NCBI RefSeq assembly: GCF_016889705.1
Contig: NZ_CP069526.1
Coordinates: forward strand, 3,100,001-3,164,000
Origin: Amycolatopsis sp. FDAARGOS 1241
GTDB lineage: Bacteria; Actinomycetota; Actinomycetes; Mycobacteriales; Pseudonocardiaceae
Reading direction: 5' to 3'
DNA: 64,000 nt
A program made the position numbers and the translations under genes. Positions 35,030 to 43,428 of this stretch are shown in pieces; positions within the stretch are counted from its first letter, which is position 1; the number at the start of each line of letters is the position of its first letter. A model generated the notes under the pieces. That model ran no database searches. It worked only from the letters and a program-made list of their open reading frames with translations, and was not told the DNA's origin.

Positions 35030-35147
35030 ATGCGTCAAGGGCGTTGCCGAGGTCGGAGTGTGGTTCGTGCCCGGCGGTGCCGAGGTCAGAGGCGCCGAAC
35101 TCGCCATCGTCGGCGGTGAACACCTGGTCGAGGGCGCGGCTACCGCA
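35030..35147 (+). repeat. Rhs pre-toxin direct repeat, copy 1
   Basis: Bases 35030-35106 are identical to 36908-36984, and similarity continues to about 35147/37025. The encoded VAEVGVWFVPGGAEVRGAEL lies just before the variable toxin tip, so the repeat marks where tips are exchanged. Confidence 0.85.
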
Positions 35148-35459
35148 GAAGGTCGTGCCTTCGCCGCTGAAAGTGAAGCCGTAGTTGCAAAGCGTCGACG
35201 AGCTGAGGGCCTGTCTCCGGACGCTGCTGCGACGGGCGATCATACCGTTTTTGAACGGAATGCCGACGGCGTGGTTACGCGCTATCAAACTTGGATCAAG
35301 AACGATAGGGCCAATGACGGGTGGCAGAAGGGGCCGAGGTTCCGAGGGACGGGAGGCATCCATGCGAACATGAAGCCACCATTGTACTATCCTAAGGGCA
35401 ACGGGAAGGAATTCCCGGGAGCCCAAGTTCCTGAAAATATTCCACCGGGGTACCTTTGA
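35058..35459 (+). CDS. Orphan Rhs toxin tip (type-24-like)
   Basis: About 133 codons from GTG 35058, out of frame with the truncated HNH lipoprotein before it. The first 35 residues are Rhs pre-toxin sequence. The tip reads TVFERNADGVVTRYQTWIKN, GWQKGPRFRGTGGIHANMKP and GAQVPENIPPGYL, resembling polymorphic toxin type 24 tips (identification tentative). Without the Rhs shell it cannot be delivered; such orphan tips act as a store for recombination. The immunity gene starts in its stop codon (TGATG). Confidence 0.6.
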   Translation: MWFVPGGAEVRGAELAIVGGEHLVEGAATAEGRAFAAESEAVVAKRRRAEGLSPDAAATGDHTVFERNADGVVTRYQTWIKNDRANDGWQKGPRFRGTGGIHANMKPPLYYPKGNGKEFPGAQVPENIPPGYL

Positions 35460-36031
35460 TGAATGATGAGAAGTCGATACGTGATAGTGCTGCAGTAGGT
35501 CAGATTCTGCAGTACTCGTATCCAGAAGTGAATTCTCTCGATCCGGTGTCGTACGTTAGCGAGGTGGGCGATTCCGTACAGGCATTGATATACTCCCGAC
35601 TCTTTTGGCCTGAACTATTGGAAATCGAGGGAGCTGTATTTGTGGCCCTCTGGGGAGGTGACTATGATTACATTAATGATCGTATTCGAATCCCTGCGCC
35701 GAGCAGTGAATGGGCGCCCTTGTCGTGGACAACGGCTGTCGATAGTTTCAATATTTTTGAAGTTGCCCACATTTTTAGGCAAAATAGAGGTACCGCGGAA
35801 ATAGTTGACAGAGCTAACCGTGAGCTAGGAATGATCTTGGTTCAGTCGTGGAGTGCCAGGCTAAGCGTCAGCTACCCACACCGCGGGTTTAGTGTGCGGT
35901 TCGTAGAAGCCGACGAGGAATTGGATTCTCGCGTCGAAGTGTCCCAGGAGCACCCGTCGCTTGTGACGCCGCGTGGATGGAGCGACGAGCGGCGCGCAAT
36001 CCTTCCATCCGGTGACGACGGCAATAGCTGA
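35459..36031 (+). CDS. Immunity protein of the orphan toxin tip
   Basis: 190 residues from ATG 35459, overlapping the toxin stop. Acidic and mixed alpha/beta (EIEGAVFVALWGGDYDYIND, RGTAEIVDRANRELGMILVQ, YPHRGFSVRFVEADEELDS). Its composition is much lower in GC than the window, pointing to acquisition with the toxin tip. No named family recognised; the call rests on position. The end runs into a resumed Rhs core fragment. Confidence 0.65.
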   Translation: MNDEKSIRDSAAVGQILQYSYPEVNSLDPVSYVSEVGDSVQALIYSRLFWPELLEIEGAVFVALWGGDYDYINDRIRIPAPSSEWAPLSWTTAVDSFNIFEVAHIFRQNRGTAEIVDRANRELGMILVQSWSARLSVSYPHRGFSVRFVEADEELDSRVEVSQEHPSLVTPRGWSDERRAILPSGDDGNS

Positions 36032-37397
36032 TGACAGCGTCAGCGACAGGCGCTACACCTACGACGCCGACGGCAACCTCCTGCTCACCAAGGACCCCAC
36101 CGGCACCACCCTGACGATGAACGACCAGGAGCTGTTCCGCGCGACCGGAACCTCCAGCACGGTCGGGACCCGGTTCTACACGTTCAACGGCGCACCCGTC
36201 GCCGAGCGCAACTTCAAGACCGGCCTGTCGTGGTCGATGACCGACACCCAGAACACCACCTACGCCACCGTCAACGCCGACACCCTCGCCGTCACCCAAC
36301 GCCGGCAGGACCCCTACGGCGTGCCCCGCGGTCCGGCCCCGTCCACCTGGCCCGACAAGCACGGCTACCTCGGCGGATACCAGAACACCACCGGCCTGAC
36401 GCACCTCGGGGCCCGCTAGTACGACCCGACGACGGGCCGTTTCACCACGGTCGACCCGGTGCTGAACACCGACAGCCCGCAGCAGTTGAACGGCTACTCC
36501 TACGCCAACGACAACCCGGTCGGGATGTCCGACCCGTCCGGCCTGTGTCCTTTCCAACCCGACGGAGCCTGCCGCCAGCCCGACGGCAAACTCGGCGGCG
36601 GCGACGCCTGCCGTGTCGGTGGCTGGAGCTGTCCGACGAAGGACTCGAACATCTGCGGTTGCCGGGCCAGCCAACAGCATCCCGCCAACAATGGAACACC
36701 TCCCTCCGGCGGCCACCAGCAGCCAGGGCAGAAGACTCGCGGCGCGTCAGGTGGTGCAGCGCGCCACGCGTCCGACGATAGTGACGACGACGGAGGGTTC
36801 TGGGGGAAGGTCTGGGGCGTCGTCAAGGACGTCGGGGAGGACATCTACGAATACTCCGGCGCCAAGGACGTCGTAGACGGCAGCTTCCAGGACCCCAACT
36901 TCCTCGGATGCGTCAAGGGCGTTGCCGAGGTCGGAGTGTGGTTCGTGCCCGGCGGTGCCGAGGTCAGAGGCGCCGAACTCGCCGTCGACGCCGGTGGTCA
37001 CCTGCTCGAGGGCGCGGCTACCGCGAACCTCGTCGCCGAAGGCGCCGAAGAGGCCGCGACGCCGCTTTATCGAACGTCTCCCATTGAGCGCGGTGACTCG
37101 GAGCTCAATGACGGCCTGGACCCTGCGAACTTTCCGCGAACTGACGACGGCTCCTATGATGGGGGGGCACATTTCGGGAACGAGAAAACCGCATCTGAAT
37201 GGGCTAAGGGGTCAGTTGATACTCACGGAACTGGCTTGAGGGTTGATGTTCCGAATAAGTGGCTTCAAGGACACATCGATTCTGGAAGAATAGAGAAATG
37301 GGAGGGTATGACTGAAGAGCACATGGAGTACGTGATTCCCAGAGAGCTGTTTACGGAGTTCAACTCCTTCCCTCGATCCCCCTGGAGTGGCCGGTGA
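36032..37397 (+). pseudogene. Rhs core end plus second toxin tip, interrupted by an amber codon
   Basis: The frame has YD repeats (DRRYTYDADGNLLLTKDPTG), then the Rhs end (GYLGGYQNTTGLTHLGAR). A TAG (36418-36420) stands where RYYDP is expected, and it continues YDPTTGRFTTVDPVLNTDSP and NGYSYANDNPVGMSDPSG. A Pro/Gly linker, the pre-toxin repeat (36908-37025) and a tip (YRTSPIERGDSELNDGLDPA, HFGNEKTASEWAKGSVDTHG, VPNKWLQGHIDSGRIEKWEG) follow. The 5' part of the Rhs shell is absent. Restart after the amber at 36459 is possible. The tip is unassigned. Confidence 0.8.
36908..37025 (+). repeat. Rhs pre-toxin direct repeat, copy 2
   Basis: Partner of 35030-35147, offset 1,878 bp. Here it lies in its natural place within an Rhs C-terminus. 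Confidence 0.85.
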
Positions 37398-37660
37398 TGG
37401 ACCCTTCTGATCGGCTAGAGAAGTGGCAGCTCGTTCACGCCACTGTCGTAGCCAAGATGCCGTATGGGCTCAGGGCAAGGGTGCCATCGGGAGAGATTGG
37501 TGTTGTGGATCGCGTGTTGATCCATGACCTCCCCTTGAGGGAAGCCGAGTGGCCCGGTGTGGGTGCTGAGATCCTGGTGGTATGTGGCGGATATACCAGC
37601 GGTGGGCAACTTCGTCTGAGTGCTCGCGAGTCGGATATCGACATCGCGAAGCAAAGGTGA
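37397..37660 (+). CDS. Small S1/OB-fold-like immunity protein
   Basis: 87 residues from ATG 37397, whose A is the last base of the toxin-tip stop. It reads VHATVVAKMPYGLRARVPSG, EIGVVDRVLIHDLP and PGVGAEILVVCGGYTSGGQL, like an S1-type OB barrel with a Gly-rich loop. OB-like immunity proteins could shield RNA or mimic a substrate (inference). The adjacent gene is the preceding toxin tip. Confidence 0.6.
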   Translation: MDPSDRLEKWQLVHATVVAKMPYGLRARVPSGEIGVVDRVLIHDLPLREAEWPGVGAEILVVCGGYTSGGQLRLSARESDIDIAKQR

Positions 37661-37944
37661 AGAATGCCCAGGAGAAGCATGACTGAGCACCGCAGCTGAT
37701 TGGTTCTCTCTGTACCACTGGGCCCCGCCGGCATTGTGTCCGGAGGGGCCAGCGGCTGCCTGACAGCAATCGTTGACGCAACGTCAGCGGCACGGCTACA
37801 CGCAGAAGGCCCCGCGCCTGAACTGCGGTTTTTCAGCGGAATGTTGGTCATCGAGGGCAGCTTCCACGTCAAGACCACTGGAAGTGGCCTCCGGCGGGCG
37901 CAGCTCCACGCCCTCCGGCAACCCAGGCGCTGTCCGTTCCCGGA

Positions 37945-38106
37945 GTGATCGTCCGGGCTCTTACTGTGATTATGGGGACGGTCGTCGGCCTCTCGTTCCT
38001 GTTCGGTTTCGGCAACGTCCTCACCCTGGCCCTCAGACTCGGCGTACCTCTGTGCGTTGCGCCTTGGTGGCTCCCGCGGTCGATCTTTCGATCCTTGGTT
38101 GCGAGA
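37945..38106 (+). pseudogene. Fragment of an SpdB/DUF2637-like plasmid transfer membrane protein
   Basis: GTG 37945 opens VLTLALRLGVPLCVAP after a hydrophobic stretch (VVGLSFLFGFGNVLT). A frame change near 38060 would continue LVAPAVDLSILG. This pair of motifs is typical of the spread/transfer proteins of actinobacterial plasmids and integrative elements. The Tn3 terminal repeat at 38103 cuts it off. Confidence 0.55.
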
Positions 38107-38145
38107 CGGCGTTTGAGGAACATCGGAACGAAAAACGGCGCTAAG
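38103..38145 (+). mobile_element. Tn3-family terminal inverted repeat
   Basis: The same 26-bp core as at 18464 lies at 38109-38134, ending ACGGCGCTAAG. It is oriented inward to the transposase fragment on its right. No matching inverted end was found to the right of the resolvase. Confidence 0.7.
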
Positions 38146-38256
38146 CGTGGATCATGGCTTGAGCTGCGGTTCTGGCGTTGACCGGCGGTTGGTGGTGCTG
38201 GTGAGGTGCTCGCGGTTCCGCCGCGGTGGGCGGGTTGCAGCAGCAGGAGAGATGCG

Positions 38257-38694
38257 TTGCCGGTTGAGTTCCTGTCCGACGATCAGGCGTCGGCGTACGG
38301 CCGTTTCCCGGGTGCGGGGTTCTCTCGCGCCGAGCTTGAGCGGTACTTCTTCCTCGACGATGTGGATCGGGCGTGGATCGAGCCGAAGCGGCGTGAGCAC
38401 AACAAGTTGGGGTTCGCGGTGCAGCTGGCCACGGTCCGGTATGCGGGCCGGTTCTTGGATGATCCGCTGGACGGTGTGCCGGTCGAGTTGGTGGAGTACC
38501 TGGCCGAGCAGCTGCAGATCGGCGACCCGTCGTGCGTGAAGTCCTACGGAGAACGTGACAAGACCCGGCTGGAACATCTCTGGGAGATCCGCCAGGCCGA
38601 TGGTTGGCAGGAGTTCTCCGAGGTTGAGGCCGAGCTGGGCGAGTGGGTCGAGGGCGGAAGTGGAACGGGACGCCGAGCCCGCCAACCGGATTGA
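38257..38694 (+). pseudogene. N-terminal fragment of a Tn3-family transposase
   Basis: TTG 38257, with AGGAG nine bases before, begins PVEFLSDDQASAYGRFPGAG. It continues RYFFLDDVDRAWIEPKRREH, NKLGFAVQLATVRYAGRFLD and YLAEQLQIGDPSCVKSYGER. This is the DUF4158 domain that starts Tn3 transposases of about 1,000 residues. The likeness stops after ELGEWV (about 38655). The catalytic DDE domain is gone. Confidence 0.8.
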
Positions 38695-38793
38695 GCGGCC
38701 AGGGGCGATTCGGCCGCCGATCGTTCCGGAAGTCGTTCCACAAGTTATGTTCCGGAAATGGAGTACGGTGACGACTTCCGGTACGGTTCAGTC
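38695..38793 (+). promoter_or_regulatory. Resolvase promoter and putative res half-sites
   Basis: TTCCGGAA occurs at 38724-38731 and 38750-38757, and a TTCCGG lies near 38776, all between transposase and resolvase genes. Short repeated dyads in this position are typical of res subsites that also control the resolvase promoter. Confidence 0.45.
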
Positions 38794-39414
38794 ATGGGAA
38801 CCAGCGATCGGCACCCTGCGCGCGGGCTCGACCTCGGCTATGCCCGGGTCTCGACCACCAAGCAGAGCCTGGAACGTCAGCGCGCCGCGCTCAACGAGGC
38901 GGGTATTCCCGACGAGCGGCTCTACGTGGACAAGAGATCCGGGGCGACGGTGGACCGGCCCGGCCTGGCCGAGCTGCTCAAGTACGCCCGCGACGGCGAC
39001 ACCATCGTCGTGCACACCCTCGACCGGCTCGGCCGCAACCTGCGCGAGGTCCTCAACCTCGTCCACGACCTCGCCGAGAAGGGCATCGGCGTGCGGTCGC
39101 TGGCCGACCCGCTGCCCATCAACACCGCCGACGAGGGCATGGGCCGCGTCGCCTTCCTGCTATTGGCCCTGTTCGCCGAGATGGAACGCACCTACACCGC
39201 CGAACGCGCCGCCCACGCCCGCGCCGTCGCCGAGGCCGCCGGCCGACAAGTCGGCCGCCCCCTGGCCCATCCAGCCGACAAGATCGAGTACGCCAGGCTG
39301 CTCAAGGAACAAGGCGGCAGCTTCGGGCAGATCGCCGCCAAGACTGGCATCCCCAAGACCTCCCTGCACCGCTACCTCGACACGCCGACCACCACCGGGT
39401 CCGCTGGTGAGTAA
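38794..39414 (+). CDS. Serine recombinase/resolvase of a Tn3-family transposon
   Basis: 206 residues, complete. The catalytic domain starts [20 protein letters not shown] with the active Ser. Conserved Arg residues lie in [15 protein letters not shown], and the dimer helix E ([19 protein letters not shown]) follows. The C-terminus has the hinge [15 protein letters not shown] and HTH ([20 protein letters not shown]). It resolves cointegrates at res. ATG 38794. The next small gene overlaps it by eight bases. Confidence 0.93.
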   Translation: MGTSDRHPARGLDLGYARVSTTKQSLERQRAALNEAGIPDERLYVDKRSGATVDRPGLAELLKYARDGDTIVVHTLDRLGRNLREVLNLVHDLAEKGIGVRSLADPLPINTADEGMGRVAFLLLALFAEMERTYTAERAAHARAVAEAAGRQVGRPLAHPADKIEYARLLKEQGGSFGQIAAKTGIPKTSLHRYLDTPTTTGSAGE

Positions 39415-39595
39415 GCGGAGATACGTGGCCAGGGGCGTGCCCGGCGGCTACCGAATCTGGGACAACAAGGGCCGCCGATGGTGGGGCGACCTCTACGAGC
39501 ACTGCCCCGACGACCTGCTGGCCGAGTTGAACGGCCACGCGAGCCCAGAGAAGATCACCGCCCTGCTCAAGCGATACCGAGCCCTCAAACGCTGA
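39407..39595 (+). CDS. Small basic protein coupled to the resolvase
   Basis: 62 residues from GTG 39407, inside the resolvase end (GTGAGTAA). It reads [40 protein letters not shown] and [13 protein letters not shown]. It is basic and Trp-rich, with no recognised family. The overlap suggests it travels with the resolvase. Confidence 0.6.
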   Translation: MSKRRYVARGVPGGYRIWDNKGRRWWGDLYEHCPDDLLAELNGHASPEKITALLKRYRALKR

Positions 39596-39664
39596 ACGGC
39601 GCCCCAGGAGACAACCCGTGCAGACGACTTCAGGCATCAGTGCAGACGACTTCGGAATCTGACA

Positions 39665-39718
39665 GATCAGCCGCATGTGTCTCGCAAACGATCGTCCGCG
39701 AGACACCTGTGGCTGATC
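39665..39718. repeat. Long interrupted dyad behind the resolvase unit
   Basis: GATCAGCC (39665-39672) pairs with GGCTGATC (39711-39718). GTGTCTCGC (39677-39685) pairs with GCGAGACAC (39698-39706). The two stems are separated by equal 4-base gaps and enclose AAACGATCGTCC. The size and symmetry fit a recombinase crossover or binding site. Just before it GCAGACGACTTC occurs twice (39620-39652). Confidence 0.6.
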
Positions 39719-39840
39719 GGCGTTTCCGCAGGTGGGATCTGTAAAGGTTGCCGTGTCCGGCGCCAACGTCATGTTCTCGGGGGTTTGCGATACGGCCTGG
39801 ACCATGTGGATCGGCTTACGGACACCTCCATGGGGTCGAC

Positions 39841-40188
39841 CTACCGAGCGGGCCTGGTGGGTAGGTCGAGGAATGCCAACAGCCGCAGGACTCCGGCTAG
39901 GTGGTCGAGGTCGTGCCAGAGCGCGACCACGTCGTGTGGTCCGCGCTGGGCAGCGGCGGTCACTTCGGCAAAGTCGTCGCTGCTCTGGCCGCAGTCGAGG
40001 TGCGCTTCGGGGCCTTGGTGGATGTCGAACGCGGCGGCCAGGTCCACGTTCCAGTAGTAGTCGATGGGCACGTCACCGAGGTTGATCTGATCCCCGAATC
40101 GGCGCTGTATCTCGTCCAGCAGCAGGGAACAGGTCCGGCGGAGGTCGGCGAGTTTGAGCACTGGGTTTCTCTGCGTCACGCGCATCAT
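39841..40188 (-). CDS. Conserved small protein, unknown function
   Basis: 115 residues from ATG 40188 (or 40185). It reads VLKLADLRRTCSLLLDEIQR, INLGDVPIDYYWNVDLAAAF, HLDCGQSSDDFAEVTAAAQR and VVALWHDLDHLAGVLRLLAF. Proteins of this pattern are common on actinobacterial plasmids and phages, near kinases or recombinases; their job is unknown. A fragment of a relative (LWHDLDHLA) survives at 51317-51344 beside the kinase pseudogene. Confidence 0.65.
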   Translation of the reverse strand: MMRVTQRNPVLKLADLRRTCSLLLDEIQRRFGDQINLGDVPIDYYWNVDLAAAFDIHQGPEAHLDCGQSSDDFAEVTAAAQRGPHDVVALWHDLDHLAGVLRLLAFLDLPTRPAR

Positions 40189-40332
40189 CGTTCTACTCGC
40201 CTCCGGCAATCACTGCGTCCATGTCCGTCCCGGCTGGCATCGCCACCGCGGAGACCCGCTGGCACGTCACCCCGCCGCCGCAGCCGTGATGATCTCCAGT
40301 TCGATCGCTCTGCCGCTCGCGTCCGGACCGCG

Positions 40333-40503
40333 ATGACCATCGCCGACCAGCTGCACCAGCTGCGCGCCGAGCTGGTCGTCACCGACAGCAGTGGATACCG
40401 GCCCGTCGGCGGGCTCGCCGCGAAGTTCGAGAAGCCGCACTCCCTCGCCGATCAGCTCGGCCACAACATCGTCGACGAGCCTGAGGAGGGTGCCGACCAA
40501 TGA
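40333..40503 (+). CDS. Small phage-type protein
   Basis: 56 residues from ATG 40333 (TIADQLHQLRAELVVTDSSG, AAKFEKPHSLADQLGHNIVD). Its stop overlaps the DUF4326 start (ATGA), so the two are coupled. Unrecognised otherwise. Confidence 0.5.
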   Translation: MTIADQLHQLRAELVVTDSSGYRPVGGLAAKFEKPHSLADQLGHNIVDEPEEGADQ

Positions 40504-40859
40504 CCCTCATCCGGCCGAGGAGGATCACCCGTCAGCGCACGCGCGGCTGGCGCAAACCCGCGGCCGCGGTGATCGTGGATCGGACCAGCCGCTGGGGCAA
40601 CCCTTTCACCGTCGCCGCGGCGCTGGCCGCCAGCGAAGACCAGGCGCGGGCGTTGTGCCGCGAGCAGTACCGGCGGTGGATCACCGAAGCAGTTCCAGGC
40701 CAGCCAGACGTGCTGGGCTCGGGCCGCCGCACCTTCGATCGGCGGTGGGTTCGCGCACACCTTCACGAACTACGGGGCCGTGTCCTGTGCTGCCCGTGCC
40801 CGGCAGGATCGCCCTGCCACGCCGACGTGCTCGGCGAGCTGGCTGACTTGTGCGCGTAA
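40500..40859 (+). CDS. DUF4326-family protein
   Basis: 119 residues. The signature VDRTSRWGNPFTVAAAL near residue 28 and the C-terminal Cys cluster (RVLCCPCPAGSPCHADVLGE) match DUF4326, a phage-associated small family with a likely metal site. ATG 40500 overlaps the preceding stop. Role unknown; in phage genomes it sits among DNA-metabolism genes. Confidence 0.8.
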   Translation: MTLIRPRRITRQRTRGWRKPAAAVIVDRTSRWGNPFTVAAALAASEDQARALCREQYRRWITEAVPGQPDVLGSGRRTFDRRWVRAHLHELRGRVLCCPCPAGSPCHADVLGELADLCA

Positions 40860-41213
40860 CGCGCGGCCACTACCTGATCGACGTTCTTCCTGCCGCCACT
40901 CAGCCGCACCCGAATCCAAACCGCCGAAAGCAGTCGGTGGCCTCGCGGGTCCAGACCTGGAGAATCTCGTCGCCGAAGGCGGCATCCTGATCGACACCAG
41001 AGATCTGTTTAAGGCTCAGCGCGACGTCGCCGCCGGCGCCGTGGATCGCGACGCAGTCGCGTGGCGCTGCGCTCGGCGACCAGCCGCTGGACACACGATT
41101 CGCAGGCCGCGGTTGACGAGGAACCCACTTGATTCCCACCTCCGGGACGACTTCGCTGACGAACCTCAGTCGATGACACAGCATCGACCGCGCACCCATG
41201 GAAGTGAGACCTG
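40860..41213. other. Stretch with an unidentified C-terminal gene fragment
   Basis: A plus-strand frame around 40915-41050 reads VGGLAGPDLENLVAEGGILI and DTRDLFKAQRDVAAGAVDRD. It looks like the end of a larger protein with its start lost. I cannot name it. Confidence 0.4.
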
Positions 41214-42058
41214 GTGAAGGACCTGATCAGCCCGAGCACCCGGGGCCTGTTCCGACAGTTGATGACGGACAGCACCTGGGGTGAGATCGTTCGGGCTTTC
41301 CAGGACGAGGGCTTCGCCAGCAATCCGAACAGCACGTACGCGGACAGCAGCGTGCGTCGCAAGACGACGCAGGAGTATCTCGACTCCGTGGACTGGACCG
41401 ATCCCGGTCACGTCGCCCGTGCATGCCGGGCCTTCGAGACCCTGCTGGTCGGATGGGACGACACGCCTCACCTTCTACGCTTCTACGCTTCTACGCTTCG
41501 CTGCGGCGGGACGGCGCAGTGGTCGAATTCCCTGGTTCAGGGCTGATCACTCCGCCCGAGGGAGCAGGGCAGCTGCGGCCGTTGAAGTCGCTGGCGAGTC
41601 TCCGTGATCCCGCTGCGATTTTGGAGCAGCTCGACCGCATTCAGCGTGCTGTGGACCATGACGATCCCGCGCAGGTCATCGGCAGTGCGCGAGAGCTGAT
41701 CGAGAGCACGGCGAAGGTCGTGCTCACCGAACGCGGTCGGTCGGTTAACAACAAGGACGACCTTCCGGCGTTGGCTCGGCAAGCGCAGGAGGCGCTTGGC
41801 TTACAGCCCTCGTCCAGCACTCCTGGGCCCGATGGGACCGACGCGGTCCGCAAGATCCTCGGCGCCGCGATCGCCATGGCCACAGGGATCGGTGAACTGC
41901 GCAACCGCGGATACGGCACCGGCCACGGCCCCGCGAGCGCGCGCGTCGGCCTGCGGGCCCGGCACGCGCACCTGGCCGTCAACGCCGCCGTCACCTGGTG
42001 CCAGCTCGTGCTGGACACCCTCGCCGACCCCGAAGCGCCCTGGCGTAAAAACCCCTGA
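41214..42058 (+). pseudogene. Abortive-infection protein (Abi C-terminal type), out of frame through an 8-bp repeat
   Basis: GTG 41214 opens DLISPSTRGLFRQLMTDSTW and reaches GWDDTPHLLRFYAS. Then three tandem copies of TTCTACGC (41473-41496) shift the frame. With two copies the reading runs HLLRFYASLRRDGAVVEFPG straight into the Abi_C domain (VIGSARELIESTAKVVLTER, IAMATGIGELRNRGYGTGHG, RARHAHLAVNAAVTWCQLVL), giving 278 residues. Abi_C proteins kill or stall infected cells. The repeat could act as an on/off switch; here it is off. Confidence 0.8.
41473..41496 (+). repeat. Three tandem TTCTACGC units within the Abi gene
   Basis: Exact 8-bp direct repeats. Eight is not a multiple of three, so every copy gained or lost changes the frame. 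Confidence 0.95.
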
Positions 42059-42099
42059 CCGAACCCACGCCGAACACCGAACCGAGAGGCCAGCGCGTC

Positions 42100-43036
42100 G
42101 TGACGGAGATTCGCCCGGTCGACCTGCCCGAGATCAGGAACCAGATCATCGCGTGGTTGGACGAAGCTTCTGCCGCTGAGCTTTGGTACAAGATGGCCGC
42201 GGCCGGCCACTACGACTGGGTGTCCGGTCGAGCCAGCACCGAGCCATCCACAGCGGGCAGCGTGTTTCGGGGAGCCGAGATCCTCCGGCTGCAGAACTCC
42301 ACCTTGTTCTACGTGGCTGCCGACATGGTCGAGCTGGCCACCGTCGCAGCGCGCTCCATCCCGGATTTCCAGCTTGCGCCGGAGGATCTGCCCTCCGAGG
42401 CCGGATTCATGGCGTTTGAGCGGCCCATTGCATCGAGCGAGCTGGGTGATGCCGAGGTCGGGATCACCGCGGTCTGCTGGGCTCGGATACCCGGGAGAAG
42501 CGAGGCGGTGCTCGGGTCGATCTACTTCCTACTTCGACCGGGACGAGACTTCTCCGGTCTTCGACAAGATCACGCCGAACCGGCGCGTGGCCGAGACGGA
42601 GCCGCGGCTGGTGTACGGGCACGGTGGTGAGTTCACCTGGGCGTTTGGCGACAACGAAGGTGCGGCGCCGGGAGCGCAGTTCATGAGGGCCCTGGCTCCC
42701 AGGCTGCGGGCTGCGTGGCTGCTGATGCAGCAGCCTCTGGTAGGTACCAGTGAGGTGCAGCTCCCGCGCCCGACGCGCCGGCGGTTGCAGCGGGACGGGC
42801 ACGAGCCCCCGCCGGTCCGGCTCGTCGAGATCCGTCGCCCGGAACCCGTCGGCGGCGGGACCGACGTGGCCGCCGACCGTGGCTACCACCACCGATGGAT
42901 CGTGCGGGGCCACTGGCGCCAGCAGTGGTACCCATCGCGGCAGGTGCATCGGCCCGTCTGGATCGCGCCGCACGTGAAAGGCCCGGGCGACGCTCCGTTG
43001 CTCGGCGGCGACAAGGTCAATGTCTGGAAACGCTGA
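42100..43036 (+). pseudogene. Phage-type protein broken by a 7-bp tandem duplication
   Basis: GTG 42100 (MTEIRPVDLPEIRNQIIAWL) is read to VLGSIYF. There CTACTTC is present twice (42522-42535) and the frame is lost. Removing one unit gives GSIYFDRDETSPVFDKITPN and continues to the conserved end HHRWIVRGHWRQQWYPSRQV and APLLGGDKVNVWKR. The restored protein has about 309 residues. Its C-terminal domain is known from actinobacterial phages and plasmids, without a function. It follows the Abi gene by 41 bp. Confidence 0.75.
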
Positions 43037-43428
43037 GCCTTCCCAGGCTCAACGGCGGCCGAGCCGGGCCAGTGAAAAACCGACTGGTGAGAACCATCAG
43101 TCTGCGGTGGTGGCCAGGGAGGCGAAAGAAGCTGTCGTGGCCTGGCGAGCCGGACCTGCACCGCGCCTGACCCATGACGTGGCCTCGTTATCCGGCCTGG
43201 GGCGGGTTGTGGTCATGAACGAGACCCGCGCAAGCTCAACCACCGGTGGGCGGTGACCTGGTCACAGGCCACACGTGACACCCCTCGACCTTCGGCGTTG
43301 CCCGATGGGGACGGGATCGTGGCAGCTGTCGCAGTTCGGCGATCGCGCGCACGACGGTGGCGTGCACGCGGCACACACGTAACACAGCGTGTCGGTGATC
43401 TGCCTCCATTGCTCCCGAGCGGTAGGGC
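43037..43428. other. Gene-free stretch
   Basis: No supported gene. A minus-strand frame at 43240-43420 is Cys/His-rich in one phase but has no start or known motif. Confidence 0.4.
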
